A DNA stretch of 64,000 nucleotides from JAMLJG01 sp035327585 (GTDB lineage Bacteria > Verrucomicrobiota > Kiritimatiellia > CAIVKH01), in the NCBI GenBank assembly GCA_035327585.1, contig DAOLDD010000008.1:55563-119562 (forward strand). The letters are read 5' to 3'. Each line of letters begins with the position of its first letter. The first letter of the stretch is position 1. Of the stretch, positions 27,805-36,759 are shown one piece after another. A program made the translations under genes and the position numbers. The notes under the pieces are model-generated. The model made no database searches. It saw nothing but the letters and a program-made list of their open reading frames with translations, and was not told the DNA's origin.

Positions 27805-29555
27805 ATGCCCCCGACCTGCGCCACCTGCCCACGGGTCTTGAAATCCCGACGCTCTCCTACAGTGACCAGCCCTACATCGTGCAGACCGACGACGGCGCAT
27901 GGCTGTGCTGCGTCACCACCGGCCCCGGCGAAGAGGGCGAACGCGGCCAGCACGTGACCACGATGCGCAGCACGGATCGCGGCCGGACATGGAGCGCGCC
28001 CGTTCCGGTGGAGGATGCGAACAGCCCGGAAAATTCATATGCCGTAATGCTGAAGAACCGGGATGGCCGGATCTATATTTTCTACAACCACAACACGGAC
28101 AACGTGCGCGAGGTGCACTGGCACGATCGCAGCGAGGCGTCGAAGCGCGTCGATTCCCTCGGCTACTTCGTCTTCAAATTCAGCGACGATCACGGGCGCA
28201 GTTGGTCACCCCGGCGCTACGTGATTCCCGTGCGCGAATTCGCGTGCGACCGTGAAAATGTGTACGCGGGCAAGATCCGCTTGTTCTGGAATGTCGGGAA
28301 GCCCTTTGAACGGGCGGGCGCGGCCTATGTGCCGTTCATCAAGGTGGGCAAAATGGGCGCGGATTTTTTTGCCCAATCAGAAGGCGCGCTCCTGAAGAGC
28401 GACAACCTGCTGACCGAACCCGACCCGGCGCGCATCCGCTGGGAGACGCTGCCGGACGGCGATGTCGGGTTGCGGACGCCGCCCGGCGGCGGCCCGATCA
28501 GTGAAGAGCAGAGCTACTGCGTGATGAGCGACGGCTCGCTCTATGTCGTGTATCGTTCCATCGACGGACACCCCGTTGAGGCCTACAGCCGGGACGGCGG
28601 ACACACATGGAGCACACCGCGCTACAAACGCTACGCGGACGGACGCCTGATGAAACACCCGCGGGCCGCCAATTTCGCCTGGCGCTGCCGGAACGGGAAC
28701 TATCTGTACTGGTTCCACAACCACGGCGGCCGCACCTACGACGACCGCAACCCGGTCTGGCTTTCCGGCGGACAGGAGGTCCAGACTCCACACGGACTCG
28801 AAATCGCGTGGTCCCAGCCGGAAATTGTTCTATACGACGACGACCCCTACGTTCGCATGAGCTACCCGGATCTGATTGAAGAGGAAGGCCGCTACTTCCT
28901 GACGGAAACCCAGAAGGACGTGGCGCGCGTGCATGAAATTCCGGCGCCGCTGCTCAACGCCCTGTGGGCGCCGGAGCCGCCGGGCGAACGCGCACATCGG
29001 ATTTTGGCGCTCCCGGAATCGAACACGGCGATGCCGGCGACGTGCACCGCTCCGGTGTACCCGCAATTTCTCAAGCGCGATGTCCATCGCGCGGATTACG
29101 GTCGCCTGGATCTGCGCGCCGGCTTCACGCTGATGCTCTCGCTGCGCCTGACGTCCGATGCGCCGGGCCAGGTGCTGCTCGACAGCCGCACGCGCGCGGG
29201 CAAGGGGCTGGCGGTGGTCACCGGGGAAAACGGAGCCGTGGAGCTGATCCTCAACGACGGACAGACTGAACAGCGCGGGCGCTGCGAATCGGGTTTGCTG
29301 CGCGTCGGGGCACAGCATGAGATCGGCATCATCGTCGATGGCGGACCCAAGCTGATCCTCTTCGTCGTGGACGGGCGGTTGTGTGACGGCGCGGAGCAAC
29401 GCCAGTTCGGCTGGGCGCGCTTCAGCCCCCATTTGCGCGAGGTGAATGGCGACACCATGTTGCACATCCATCCCGACGTCACCCGCCTGAACGTGTACGC
29501 GGAGGCCCTGCACATCAATGTCCTCGCCGCCGCCCAGCGCCAGGAACAACGGTAA
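27801..29555 (+). CDS. Sialidase-like beta-propeller with C-terminal LamG-type domain, no signal peptide
   Basis: 584 residues. Asp boxes STDRGRTWSAP (57), SDDHGRSWSP (128) and SRDGGHTWSTP (263) mark a BNR/sialidase-type propeller. The segment YVRMSYPDLIEEEGRYFLTETQKD is nearly identical in the paralog at 52696-55521. After about residue 440, LRAGFTLMLSLRL begins a LamG-like jelly roll. Unlike the paralog, there is no export signal: the frame starts directly at the conserved GLEIPTLSYSDQPYIVQ, and its ATG overlaps the upstream stop (ATGA). It is therefore either cytoplasmic or exported by another route. Real sialidase activity is uncertain, since many such propellers act on other sugars and the Arg triad was not verified. 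Confidence 0.85.
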   Translation: MNAPDLRHLPTGLEIPTLSYSDQPYIVQTDDGAWLCCVTTGPGEEGERGQHVTTMRSTDRGRTWSAPVPVEDANSPENSYAVMLKNRDGRIYIFYNHNTDNVREVHWHDRSEASKRVDSLGYFVFKFSDDHGRSWSPRRYVIPVREFACDRENVYAGKIRLFWNVGKPFERAGAAYVPFIKVGKMGADFFAQSEGALLKSDNLLTEPDPARIRWETLPDGDVGLRTPPGGGPISEEQSYCVMSDGSLYVVYRSIDGHPVEAYSRDGGHTWSTPRYKRYADGRLMKHPRAANFAWRCRNGNYLYWFHNHGGRTYDDRNPVWLSGGQEVQTPHGLEIAWSQPEIVLYDDDPYVRMSYPDLIEEEGRYFLTETQKDVARVHEIPAPLLNALWAPEPPGERAHRILALPESNTAMPATCTAPVYPQFLKRDVHRADYGRLDLRAGFTLMLSLRLTSDAPGQVLLDSRTRAGKGLAVVTGENGAVELILNDGQTEQRGRCESGLLRVGAQHEIGIIVDGGPKLILFVVDGRLCDGAEQRQFGWARFSPHLREVNGDTMLHIHPDVTRLNVYAEALHINVLAAAQRQEQR

Positions 29556-29583
29556 TTTCCTCGTGAATCGAAAGGACAACGAT

Positions 29584-31770
29584 ATGAACCCGACCCGCGC
29601 CCTGCTGCTCTCCGCCGCACTCACCACCTCCACCGCTTTTGCGTCCGACCCCGGGCGTCCCGTGCCGGTGAGCATCATGGCCGAGCCCTCCGTGCGGCCG
29701 ATCGGCGCGCCGCGCTACAGCGATGTGAGTTTTTCCAGTCGCGCCCGGCGCGACGGGGAACCCCACGACACGTTTCGTTCCGCCGCGGCTTTCCACGCCA
29801 CCCGCCTCGACTGGGTGTACAACCAGGATTCCAACTGGATCGCGCTGTGCCGCGGCAAAGGCTACGCCTTCAACGGCACGCTGAGCTCCGCCACCGTCGA
29901 AGGAAGCACGCCGGAGGAGCGCGAACGCGGGCGCATCCGCGACCGGGCCGGCCAACTGGTCACCGCGCCCTGGATGCTCAACTTTCCGCGCATCCCGTGG
30001 TGGGGCTGCGTCAACAGTCCGGAGTACCGCGAGGCCTATCTCCTGCAAGCCCGACGCATGATTGATGCCGGGGTGGACTCGATCCAAATGGATGACCCCG
30101 GCGTCAACTATCCGGCGGTGGCCTGGGGCGGCTGCTGGTGCGCGCATTGCCAGGACAAGGCCAGGGCGGCCGGCGTCGACCTGGAGGCCGACATGAAGGC
30201 GTTCCAGCGGCAATCGGTCAGCGAATTCTATCGCGACATGCACACCGAATTGCGCGCGTATGCGAAGCGCCCCATTTCGTTTTCCGCGAACAATTACGAC
30301 GGCCGCAGCCTGGGCGAATTCCCGCACGACCCCTTTGATTTCGGCATCGCGGAGTTGCCGGCCAAATCCGCGCAGCCCGAAACGATCTATAACCGCATCC
30401 TGGACGCGCGTCGGTTGGGCAAAGCGCAGATTTTCACGCTCGTGAGCGAGGACGAACACCTCACGCGCCAGGTGATCGCCACCACCTACGCCGCGGGCGG
30501 ACACCTCATCGCGCCGTGGGATGTTTTTAATCCGGGCAAACCCCGCATTTACGCGGAACCCGAGCAGTACGCCGATCTCTTTGGTTTCGCGCGCGGCATC
30601 GCCCGCTGGCTCGACGGATATGAGGACGGTGTCATGCCGCTCTCCGGGCCCCAGCCCTTTCCCGATGCGGGCCTGCCCGTGCGCGTGGCCGGAAAGAAGG
30701 GGACGGATGTGCACGCCTTCGTGCGGGCGATCCCGGGCGACACCAACGCGCCCGTTGTCGTGCACCTGGTGGACTGGTCGGAAAACCCGCACCCGACATC
30801 GCTGAGCATCGACCCCATTCGGTTCTTTGGCAACCAGCCGGTGCTCTACCGGTTGCTGACGCCGGCGCCCTACGATGAACAGGCGCACAGCACGGCTGAA
30901 AAACTCAAGGACTACAACCCGCTCGTCCAGGAGACGATCCTCGGCAGCGGTGTGCGCGACACAATTGAATTGCCAGCGCTGAAGCCGTGGGGCGTGCTCG
31001 TCGTAGAGCGCGATGACTCCGCAACCGAGGACGTATATCCCCCTACCCTCGTGCCGCCCGGCGGCGATTTTGTCGTCGAGCGCACGATCAGAATCTACAG
31101 CGCCGACGAAGACGGCGAGATTCGCTACACCATCGACGGCGCCGAGCCCAACGAAACATCACCGCGCTACGAGCAGCCGTTCGTCATCACCAGCGACCAC
31201 ACGATCAAGGCGCGGGCCTATCGCGACGGGCGCGGCAGCGCCGTGAAAACGACGGCCTTCCGCAATGTCGGCGGGCTTGTTCCGGCGCTCGTCGACCGCG
31301 CCGCGCTGACGCCCGGCGTTGCCTACAGCTACTACGAGAACCCTGCGGTCACGGCAGAGATTCCGCACCAGCCCGGCGGCTGGATGGCACTGCCGGACTT
31401 TCCGAATTTCACCCCCGTGGAACGCGGCGCCATGCCCGTCCCGGTCATTGAGGACAGTCGGCGCGACTTCGAATTCGCCTACGTGTTCAAAGGATTCATC
31501 GATGCGCCTGAACACGGCTTCTACACCTTCGCCGCGCATGCGGACGACGGCCTGCGCATCTCGGTGGGCGGCCACGAGGTGCTCGAAGCCAACCGTGCGG
31601 GCGTCCACTATAAGGAAGGCATTGTGGCGCTGCAGGCGGGGCTGCATCCCATCCGGATTGAATACTACGAGGGCTTCGGGAACGAACGCCTCAGCATTCT
31701 CTGGAAGGCAAACCACGGCCTCCTGAAGCCGCTGTCAGCGGATGCGCTCTTCCATCAATCGTCGCCGTGA
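29584..31770 (+). CDS. Secreted TIM-barrel hydrolase-like protein with CHB_HEX_C-type and PA14 domains
   Basis: 728 residues; AAAGGA precedes ATG 29584 and a signal peptide follows (ALLLSAALTTSTAFA). Residues about 30-380 look like a TIM barrel, with RMIDAGVDSIQMDDPGVNY (D170-D171) as a probable acidic active-site strand. Next, GEIRYTIDGAEPNETSPRY is a chitobiase/hexosaminidase C-terminal-type domain, and FKGFIDAPEHGFYTFAAHAD with DDGLRISVGG is a PA14 domain, usually carbohydrate-binding. It is the third gene of the operon starting at 25906, 28 bp after the sialidase-like gene. The modules point to an extracellular enzyme attacking an amino-sugar polymer. The CAZy family is not recognised. 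Confidence 0.82.
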   Translation: MNPTRALLLSAALTTSTAFASDPGRPVPVSIMAEPSVRPIGAPRYSDVSFSSRARRDGEPHDTFRSAAAFHATRLDWVYNQDSNWIALCRGKGYAFNGTLSSATVEGSTPEERERGRIRDRAGQLVTAPWMLNFPRIPWWGCVNSPEYREAYLLQARRMIDAGVDSIQMDDPGVNYPAVAWGGCWCAHCQDKARAAGVDLEADMKAFQRQSVSEFYRDMHTELRAYAKRPISFSANNYDGRSLGEFPHDPFDFGIAELPAKSAQPETIYNRILDARRLGKAQIFTLVSEDEHLTRQVIATTYAAGGHLIAPWDVFNPGKPRIYAEPEQYADLFGFARGIARWLDGYEDGVMPLSGPQPFPDAGLPVRVAGKKGTDVHAFVRAIPGDTNAPVVVHLVDWSENPHPTSLSIDPIRFFGNQPVLYRLLTPAPYDEQAHSTAEKLKDYNPLVQETILGSGVRDTIELPALKPWGVLVVERDDSATEDVYPPTLVPPGGDFVVERTIRIYSADEDGEIRYTIDGAEPNETSPRYEQPFVITSDHTIKARAYRDGRGSAVKTTAFRNVGGLVPALVDRAALTPGVAYSYYENPAVTAEIPHQPGGWMALPDFPNFTPVERGAMPVPVIEDSRRDFEFAYVFKGFIDAPEHGFYTFAAHADDGLRISVGGHEVLEANRAGVHYKEGIVALQAGLHPIRIEYYEGFGNERLSILWKANHGLLKPLSADALFHQSSP

Positions 31771-31815
31771 TTCGCGCGCGGGGCGGCGTTGATCGCCGGT
31801 AGGATCTCGTGTCGT

Positions 31816-33450
31816 TTAAACCCCACTCAAGTTGACATTCGCCCTCTCCCTAGGGAGAGGGTTGGGGTGATGGGACAACCCGATGGTGCGGGCGGAGCTG
31901 AATACGTGCGGTGCGTACCGGAGGCCGAAGCGCTGGTAGATCACCTCGTGTGCGCGGACACGGGACAGGAATTCCGGATAGTCCCGCGGCCCGGCCGGCG
32001 ACCACACGGCCTCCGCCAGCGCGGTGATGCGAGGAAAGATCATGTATTGCACGTGCCGGAAGTCCGGCATGTATTCCGTCCACACATTCGCCTGCGCCCC
32101 GAGCACAAGGTGCGCGTGTTCCGGCGGCAAGCCTTCGGGGATCGGTTCGTAGCCGTACGCTTTTTCCAGCGTCGTGAGCCCGCCAATGGCCAGCGGCTCC
32201 CCTTCCGGACCGGCCTGGTAGTGGTCGAAATAGCAGTGCGTGCGCGGGCACATGATCACATCGTGCCCCAGCTTCGCGGCCTCAATGCCGGGCTCAACTC
32301 CGCGCCACGACATGACGGTGGCATTCGGCGCGAGCCCGCCCTCGAGGATTTCGTCCCACCCGAGCAGCCGGCGGCCGCGCGCGTTCAGGAAGGTTTCCAT
32401 GCGACGGATGAACCAGCTCTGCAATTCGTCCTCATCCTTCAGGCCCAGCTCCTTGATCTGCGCCTGAACCGTCGGACTGGCCTTCCACTGGTCCTTGAGC
32501 GCCTCGTCGCCGCCGATGCAAATGAACGGCGACGGGAAAAGCGCGAGCACCTCCTCCAGGACATCCTGCAGGAAGGCGATCGTTTTCTCAGAGGGGTTGT
32601 AGATGATCGGCGAAATGCCCCACGTCGTGCGCACCTCAACGGGCTCCCAGGTCACGCCGAATTCCGGATACGCCGCGAGCGCCGCCTGGGCATGGCCCGG
32701 CATCTCGATTTCGGGCACGACGGTGATGAAACGATCCGCCGCATAGCGGACGACTTCGCGAATATCATCCTGCGTATAGAACCCGCCGTGCGGGATGCCG
32801 TCGTACCGCGCGGGCGTATCCTTGAAATGGCCGATGAGCGATTCCTTCCGCCACGCACCGATCTTCGTGAGCTTCGGGTATTTCTTGATCTCAATGCGCC
32901 AACCCTGGTCCTCGGTCAGGTGCCAGTGGAATCGGTTCAACTTGTAGAGCGCGAGGTAGTCGATGAATTTCTTGACGTCGGACACCGGGATAAAATGCCG
33001 GCAGACATCCAGCATCATGCCGCGCCAGGCGAAGCGCGGGGCATCCTCCACCTCGATGCACGGCAGCGAGAGTCGCTCACCCATGCCCGCGTCGACCATC
33101 GCGACATGCAGGAGCTGGCGCAGGCTCTGAAGCCCATAAAACCAACCCGCCGGCGCACGCGCCTGAATAAGGATTCGCTCGGGAGTGATCTGCATGCGGT
33201 ACGCCTCGGGCCCGGGCACGACGTCTGACGCCGTCTCCAACAAGATCCCGGTCCCGTCGGGCGCGGACGCGCTCCATGCCAGCGAAATGCCGATGGCCAT
33301 GCCCGCCTCCGCAGCCCATCGTGTCGCGAGCACAGCGGCCGCCACATCGCCCGCTGGTGTGCGGATGGAGAGATTGGGCCCGGTTACAAAAACGCCGCCC
33401 AGATCGATGAGGCGCGCAGGTTTCGGGATGATGCAGATTTCAGCGATCAC
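31816..33450 (-). CDS. Beta-N-acetylhexosaminidase, GH20, probably cytoplasmic
   Basis: 544 residues beginning MIAEICIIPKPARL with no signal peptide. GH20 landmarks: FAWRGMMLDVCRHF, LNRFHWHLTEDQGWRIEIKK, ICIGGDEALKDQW (catalytic D315-E316), WDEILEGGLAPNATVMSWRG. A cytoplasmic hexosaminidase would split imported oligosaccharides, complementing the secreted GH20 at 23748-25724. It is the last gene of a five-gene minus-strand operon, overlapping the upstream esterase gene by 11 bp. The C-terminal tail HHPNPLPRERANVNLSGV is encoded by a dispersed palindromic repeat (31841-31862), so the original stop codon has probably been replaced by repeat insertion. Confidence 0.94.
   Translation of the reverse strand: MIAEICIIPKPARLIDLGGVFVTGPNLSIRTPAGDVAAAVLATRWAAEAGMAIGISLAWSASAPDGTGILLETASDVVPGPEAYRMQITPERILIQARAPAGWFYGLQSLRQLLHVAMVDAGMGERLSLPCIEVEDAPRFAWRGMMLDVCRHFIPVSDVKKFIDYLALYKLNRFHWHLTEDQGWRIEIKKYPKLTKIGAWRKESLIGHFKDTPARYDGIPHGGFYTQDDIREVVRYAADRFITVVPEIEMPGHAQAALAAYPEFGVTWEPVEVRTTWGISPIIYNPSEKTIAFLQDVLEEVLALFPSPFICIGGDEALKDQWKASPTVQAQIKELGLKDEDELQSWFIRRMETFLNARGRRLLGWDEILEGGLAPNATVMSWRGVEPGIEAAKLGHDVIMCPRTHCYFDHYQAGPEGEPLAIGGLTTLEKAYGYEPIPEGLPPEHAHLVLGAQANVWTEYMPDFRHVQYMIFPRITALAEAVWSPAGPRDYPEFLSRVRAHEVIYQRFGLRYAPHVFSSARTIGLSHHPNPLPRERANVNLSGV
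31841..31862. repeat. Palindromic repeat CCCTCTCCCTAGGGAGAGGG
   Basis: A 20-bp perfect palindrome followed by TTGGGGTGA, a widespread bacterial intergenic repeat type that translates as NPLPRER. Here it forms the 3' end of the GH20 gene. A related copy lies at 38577-38625. Confidence 0.75.
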
Positions 33451-34123
33451 GCGGGGTCTCCTGTGACTGGATGAGTTCTATGGCTTTCGTCGCAAAGCGG
33501 GCGCCCAGCTCCACATATTCACGCTTGCCGTAGTGAAGCAGGTTCTGGGGACCATTCAAATCGTCCGTATCCACCCAGGCGTACCGTGGATGCGCGTCGG
33601 CCAGCGCTACCTGCGCCGTTCGAATGTCGGCCCAATGCGTGTACTTGGGCTGCGTGAGGCCGTGATCGCTCAATCGACCAATCACCGCATACAGGCCCGG
33701 GTGCCCCAGATCCCCCTCGAATTGGGCGATCAGCTCCCGCAGGTGGCGCGCGTACTGCGCCCCGCTCATGCGGCGCGCATCCGCCTCGCCCTGCATCCAA
33801 ACCAGCGTGGCGGAGGTGATCGCGCGGCCGCTGAGCGCCGTGCGGATTTTGGCGAGCAGGCCGTCATACAGATCGCCCGCCTTTTCGTGACCTTTCCGCT
33901 TGTCCGGCGCGGCGGTTTTACACCAGCGGCTGATGGGTTGTCCGCCATGCGCATCGTGCACCACAATCACGCGTTCCTTCCCGAACGCGGCCTCCACGGC
34001 GGGCGTGAAGGATGAGGCCGGATCAAGCCTCTGCATGTTGGACTGACCCGCCAGGATAAACAGATGGGCAGCAAAAGCCGGGGTCGAAACGGACAGGAGC
34101 AACCCGCACAGGATTCGCCGCAC
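33440..34123 (-). CDS. Secreted SGNH / sialate-O-acetylesterase-like protein
   Basis: About 227 residues from GTG 34123, with signal peptide VRRILCGLLLSVSTPAFA followed at once by HLFILAGQSNMQ, the GQSN block carrying the nucleophilic Ser of SASA/CE6-type carbohydrate esterases. LVWMQGEADARR is the second conserved block. A catalytic Asp-His near the C-terminus (LNGPQNLLHYGKREYVELG) is plausible. It would remove acetyl groups from the target glycan. ATG 34195 is an alternative start, but the intervening residues (GGASRPGEPG) are encoded by a dispersed repeat, so the GTG is preferred. It overlaps the GH20 start by 11 bp and belongs to the operon starting at 38429. Confidence 0.85.
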   Translation of the reverse strand: MRRILCGLLLSVSTPAFAAHLFILAGQSNMQRLDPASSFTPAVEAAFGKERVIVVHDAHGGQPISRWCKTAAPDKRKGHEKAGDLYDGLLAKIRTALSGRAITSATLVWMQGEADARRMSGAQYARHLRELIAQFEGDLGHPGLYAVIGRLSDHGLTQPKYTHWADIRTAQVALADAHPRYAWVDTDDLNGPQNLLHYGKREYVELGARFATKAIELIQSQETPRDR

Positions 34124-34150
34124 AACGAACCCAGGGACCAGCCTATAACC

Positions 34151-34232
34151 CGGCTCGCCGGGACGGCTCGCCCCGCCTTCCTTTTGGTTTCCCATGCAGC
34201 GGTGGGTAGGGCGAGGTGTCCCACCGAGCCGC
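34151..34232. repeat. GGCTCGCC-type dispersed repeat
   Basis: Contains GGCTCGCCGGGACGGCTCGCC and, 35 bp on, GGCGAGGTGTCCCACCGAGCC, two inverted, GC-rich modules that look like a dispersed intergenic repeat. It sits between the sulfatase and esterase genes and obscures the esterase start. Confidence 0.5.
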
Positions 34233-34253
34233 AAACAGCTTCCGGGATGTCCT

Positions 34254-35891
34254 CTACTCCTCATCGCGATCCTCCTTGCCGGCGCGATACGCTTGATAGC
34301 CCGCGATCACCCCGTGCTTCAGGTTCCACGCCTGCCATTGGGCGGCGAGGCTGGATACAACGTCCGGGTGGCGGTCGGCGACATCCTTCAATTCCGCCGG
34401 GTCCGCCTGCAAATCGAAAAGCTGCCAGCGGTGATCCTGCTTGCGCTGATTGTAGCGGCCAAACAGCTTCCACCGCTCGTTGCGGACAACATGGTCTTCC
34501 TTGTAGGCATGGAACAATTCGCGCGACGGCAGCGGTTCACCCTTCAGCAAGGGAACCAAACTGACCCCGTCCATCGGCAGCAACGACCGCGTACCGATGG
34601 TCGCCGGATATTCCGCGCCCGCCACCTCATAGAAGGTGGGCGCGAGATCGATGATATCCACTGGCGTCCGCACAAACCCGTTGGACGCCGCACGCACGCC
34701 GGGGCCGTGCACGATCATCGATGAACGCATGCCGCCATCCCACAACGTCGTCTTGTATCCGCGCAGCGGAACATTCTGTACCCGCGCAACCACGGGGCCG
34801 GCTGTGCCGCCCGCCGGACCATTGCGCAATCCCAGTTGCGCGAGGGACGCGTCGGTGAGGCGTTCCATATCCACGCCGCCATATACACCCATCTCATGCG
34901 TCGCGCCGTTGTCGGAAAGGAAGATGATCAACGTACGCTCCAACTCGCCGGTCTCTTCAAGAAAGGCCAGCAGGCGGCCGATTTCCCGGTCCATCCGGTC
35001 CACCATCGCGGCGGTCAATTCCAACTTGCGCTGGAACAGCGCTTTTTCCCTGTCGCTGAAATCCTTCCAGCGCGGCGGTTCATTTCCCTCGCGCCAACTG
35101 CCGTGCTTTTCTTGAGGCGGCAGGGACCAGATGGCGGGATCCACAATCCCCTTCTCCACCATGCGCTCATAGCGACGCTGCGCGGCGGCGTCCGTGCCCT
35201 CGTCGTATCGCCCGCGATATTTCGCGAGGTCTTCCTCCAGGGCGCTCAAGGGCGCGTGCGGCGCGTGGTAGGAAAGAAAAAGAAAAAACGGCTTCTGCAC
35301 GGGCAGGGCCGCCTCGCGAATCGACTCCATGGCAAAGTCGGTATAGGCGATCGTGGAATACCAGTCGTCCGGCAAAGCCGCGTGGTCGACCGGCTGCCCG
35401 TTGCGCATCAGCCCACCGCGCTTCCCGGCCGGACCCGGCCTGAAATAGTACGGTGTGATCTGGCTGCCGAACTGGTGCTGAAATCCGACCTCCCACGGAT
35501 CCGGGGCGATATGCCATTTGCCGGCCAGAATCGTCACATAGCCGCGCGCGCCCAACACTTCCGCCATGCTCGCCGCGTGGTTGTCGCGAATATTGCCCTT
35601 GGAACGGAAGGCTTTCACGCGCACCGCGTTCATGCCCGTCATCAGCGCCGCGCGTGACGGCGCGCACTTCGCGTTGTTGAAGCAATTCAGGAAGGTGACG
35701 CCGTCCCGCGCAAGCCGGTCCAGGTTCGGCGTCGCGGCCTCGCCACCCATGTAGCCGGGATCGGAATAGCCCATGTCGTCCGCCAGGATCAGGACGATAT
35801 TCGGCGGACGCGCGACGCGGGAGGTCGGCTGCGCGAAGGCGGCACCCGTCAGGAGTGGGGCAATCACGCCGATGCAAAGAAGAGAGCGCAT
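34254..35891 (-). CDS. Secreted formylglycine sulfatase (arylsulfatase A-like)
   Basis: 545 residues with signal peptide (LLCIGVIAPLLTGAAFA). PPNIVLILADDMGYSD gives metal ligands D38-D39; AKCAPSRAALMTG carries the C-x-P-S-R motif with Cys76 as the formylglycine precursor. GKWHI and IIFLSDNGATHE are further S1 sulfatase blocks. It should desulfate a polysaccharide outside the cytoplasm; which sugar position is not deducible. It follows the esterase at 35902 by 10 bp and precedes another esterase and a GH20, an arrangement suited to removing sulfate, acetate and hexosamine in turn. Maturation needs an anaerobic or FGE-type sulfatase-modifying enzyme, not encoded in the window. Confidence 0.95.
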   Translation of the reverse strand: MRSLLCIGVIAPLLTGAAFAQPTSRVARPPNIVLILADDMGYSDPGYMGGEAATPNLDRLARDGVTFLNCFNNAKCAPSRAALMTGMNAVRVKAFRSKGNIRDNHAASMAEVLGARGYVTILAGKWHIAPDPWEVGFQHQFGSQITPYYFRPGPAGKRGGLMRNGQPVDHAALPDDWYSTIAYTDFAMESIREAALPVQKPFFLFLSYHAPHAPLSALEEDLAKYRGRYDEGTDAAAQRRYERMVEKGIVDPAIWSLPPQEKHGSWREGNEPPRWKDFSDREKALFQRKLELTAAMVDRMDREIGRLLAFLEETGELERTLIIFLSDNGATHEMGVYGGVDMERLTDASLAQLGLRNGPAGGTAGPVVARVQNVPLRGYKTTLWDGGMRSSMIVHGPGVRAASNGFVRTPVDIIDLAPTFYEVAGAEYPATIGTRSLLPMDGVSLVPLLKGEPLPSRELFHAYKEDHVVRNERWKLFGRYNQRKQDHRWQLFDLQADPAELKDVADRHPDVVSSLAAQWQAWNLKHGVIAGYQAYRAGKEDRDEE

Positions 35892-35901
35892 GGAAATCAG
35901 T

Positions 35902-36759
35902 TCACGGTTTTAGCGGGCGGCCCACCATCTTGAGATACGCCTCGCTAAAACGGCGGCCCAACTCCACCTGCCCCGCCGCGTTGTAGTGCACGTTGTCGCC
36001 GCGAGGAAGGCCTTCGATGGAGACCAGCGCCGTGTTCGGCACTTCGGCCGCCACGCGGCGCATGCCCGCGCGCAGGACCTCCAGGTTCTGGCGGCCATTG
36101 GCGTCCGCAAACAGGAACGGCAGGTCCGCCACCTTCGTGTCCGCCCGCAAATTGGCAATCAGTGCGCGCAGGTTCTTCTCGTAGTCCGCCGCCGTGCCGG
36201 GATGATTGTCGTCGCGCTCCGACTGAACCCAGAGCACACCGGCGAGCTCAACGGTCCCTGCGCCGGGATGCGCCTTGAGCGCAGCCTGGGCGTCCTGAAT
36301 CACGCGCATGAGGTCCGGGTATTGCGGTTCCTTGTTTTCATTCTTCACCCGGGCGAGATCGCTCTTCCATTCGGGGCGCTGCCAGTGCTTGTCCCAGGCC
36401 ACGATGGAGCACGCGCCTTCCGTCTGCTTTGCGATGCAAATGATGTCGTCCGGGAATGCCTTTTTCGCGAAGTAGGCAAAGGTGATTTCCGCGCCAAACG
36501 CGGTGTTGTCCGTTCCGAAACCTTTACGCGGATAGGGGCGCAGGGGGGCCAGTTCTTTAAACCCCTTCCCGAACGCCAGCACATCCGGGCCCAGATTCCG
36601 GTATTCCGCGGGGAGTTCGCTGCCCACCCCCTTGCCGCCGGCATTGGACTGGCCGGTCAGGATAAACAGACGAACGGTGCGGGCGCCCGGCGCGGCCTGC
36701 GCCGGAATAAAAGATCCCATCAGCGCCGCCAGTGCGAGGCATCCGACAATCGACTTCAT
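35902..36759 (-). CDS. Secreted SGNH / sialate-O-acetylesterase-like protein
   Basis: 285 residues with signal peptide (CLALAALMGSFIPAQA). VRLFILTGQSNAGG is the GQSN nucleophile block, GVLWVQSERDD the second, and GDNVHYNAAGQVELG carries the catalytic Asp-x-x-His. This is the SASA/CE6-like carbohydrate esterase pattern. Its ATG overlaps the stop of the upstream hydrolase-like gene (ATGA at 36756-36759). Two further relatives are encoded at 33440-34123 and 45748-46650 and a fused one at 43748-45751, so deacetylation seems central to the target glycan. Substrate could be O-acetylated sialic acid, xylan or an amino sugar. Confidence 0.9.
   Translation of the reverse strand: MKSIVGCLALAALMGSFIPAQAAPGARTVRLFILTGQSNAGGKGVGSELPAEYRNLGPDVLAFGKGFKELAPLRPYPRKGFGTDNTAFGAEITFAYFAKKAFPDDIICIAKQTEGACSIVAWDKHWQRPEWKSDLARVKNENKEPQYPDLMRVIQDAQAALKAHPGAGTVELAGVLWVQSERDDNHPGTAADYEKNLRALIANLRADTKVADLPFLFADANGRQNLEVLRAGMRRVAAEVPNTALVSIEGLPRGDNVHYNAAGQVELGRRFSEAYLKMVGRPLKP

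Noticed and set aside
31805..31840. TTGACATTCG before the GH20 end as an operator
   Set aside because: Only half of the palindrome is present and it is at the 3' end of a gene, not upstream of one.
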